Assembly (NCBI GenBank): GCA_012514925.1
Contig: JAAYZI010000344.1
Location: forward strand, 1 to 5,142
Source of the DNA: Deltaproteobacteria bacterium
Lineage (GTDB): Bacteria > Bdellovibrionota_C > UBA2361 > JAAYZI01
DNA length: 5,142 nucleotides
Reading direction: 5' to 3'
Shown: positions 5,141 to 5,142 of the stretch, piece by piece
Layout: every line of letters begins with the position of its first letter
Position numbering within the stretch: the stretch's first letter is position 1
Notes under the pieces: generated by a model
Databases searched by the model: none
What the model was told of the DNA's origin: nothing
What the model saw: only the letters and a program-made list of their open reading frames with translations
Program-made: the position numbers and the translations under genes

Positions 5141-5142
5141 TA

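Noticed and set aside
1..5142. CRISPR array, insertion sequence, toxin-antitoxin or phage-defence system
   Set aside because: There is no regularly spaced repeat series, no transposase-like ORF with terminal repeats, and no paired small toxin/antitoxin ORFs or defence-type domains.

Overview
The window is a compact, bacterial-looking stretch in which every gene I can support lies on the minus strand. Reading that strand from high to low coordinates, the order is panB (pantothenate/CoA synthesis), smpB (ribosome rescue), a gene-poor gap of about 570 bp, a family 2 glycosyltransferase gene, a DUF4922-type HIT/GalT-like nucleotidyltransferase gene, and ssrA (one-piece tmRNA). The tmRNA has a complete tRNA-like end, a clear first pseudoknot and a readable 12-residue tag, ANENDYAYALAA.

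Organism: base composition looks roughly balanced, and Shine-Dalgarno sites are weak apart from panB. The one-piece tmRNA with an ALAA-ending tag argues against the split alphaproteobacterial and cyanobacterial forms. I cannot assign a phylum. PanB, SmpB and the tag would fit many Gram-negative groups (deltaproteobacterial-grade lineages, for example), while I remember the glycosyltransferase/DUF4922 pairing best from Bacteroidota. This is impression, not evidence.

Layout: 1-70 is a structured, gene-free tail downstream of ssrA. 71-429 is ssrA, with a probable promoter at 459-488. 508-2954 is a two-gene cassette whose reading frames overlap by 4 nt (ATGA), so the enzymes are probably made together. 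2955-3527 has no convincing intact gene. It holds an 18-bp perfect palindrome flanked by a repeated 11-mer, a small hairpin, and plus-strand reading-frame fragments that may be a decayed gene. 3528-4010 is smpB, 4011-4168 a spacer with a 60-bp-spaced repeat and a weak hairpin, and 4169-4981 is panB with its own likely promoter. 4991-5142 is mainly the panB upstream region, with one doubtful small plus-strand ORF.

How the genes work together: SmpB and tmRNA form the trans-translation complex that frees stalled ribosomes and tags the unfinished protein, and here the two genes sit about 3.1 kb apart. The glycosyltransferase and DUF4922 protein probably act in one undefined pathway that uses or turns over a nucleotide-activated sugar. 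PanB is a housekeeping enzyme with no visible link to the others. The coupled pair is the least understood part of the window. I do not see a clearly new defence or mobile system.
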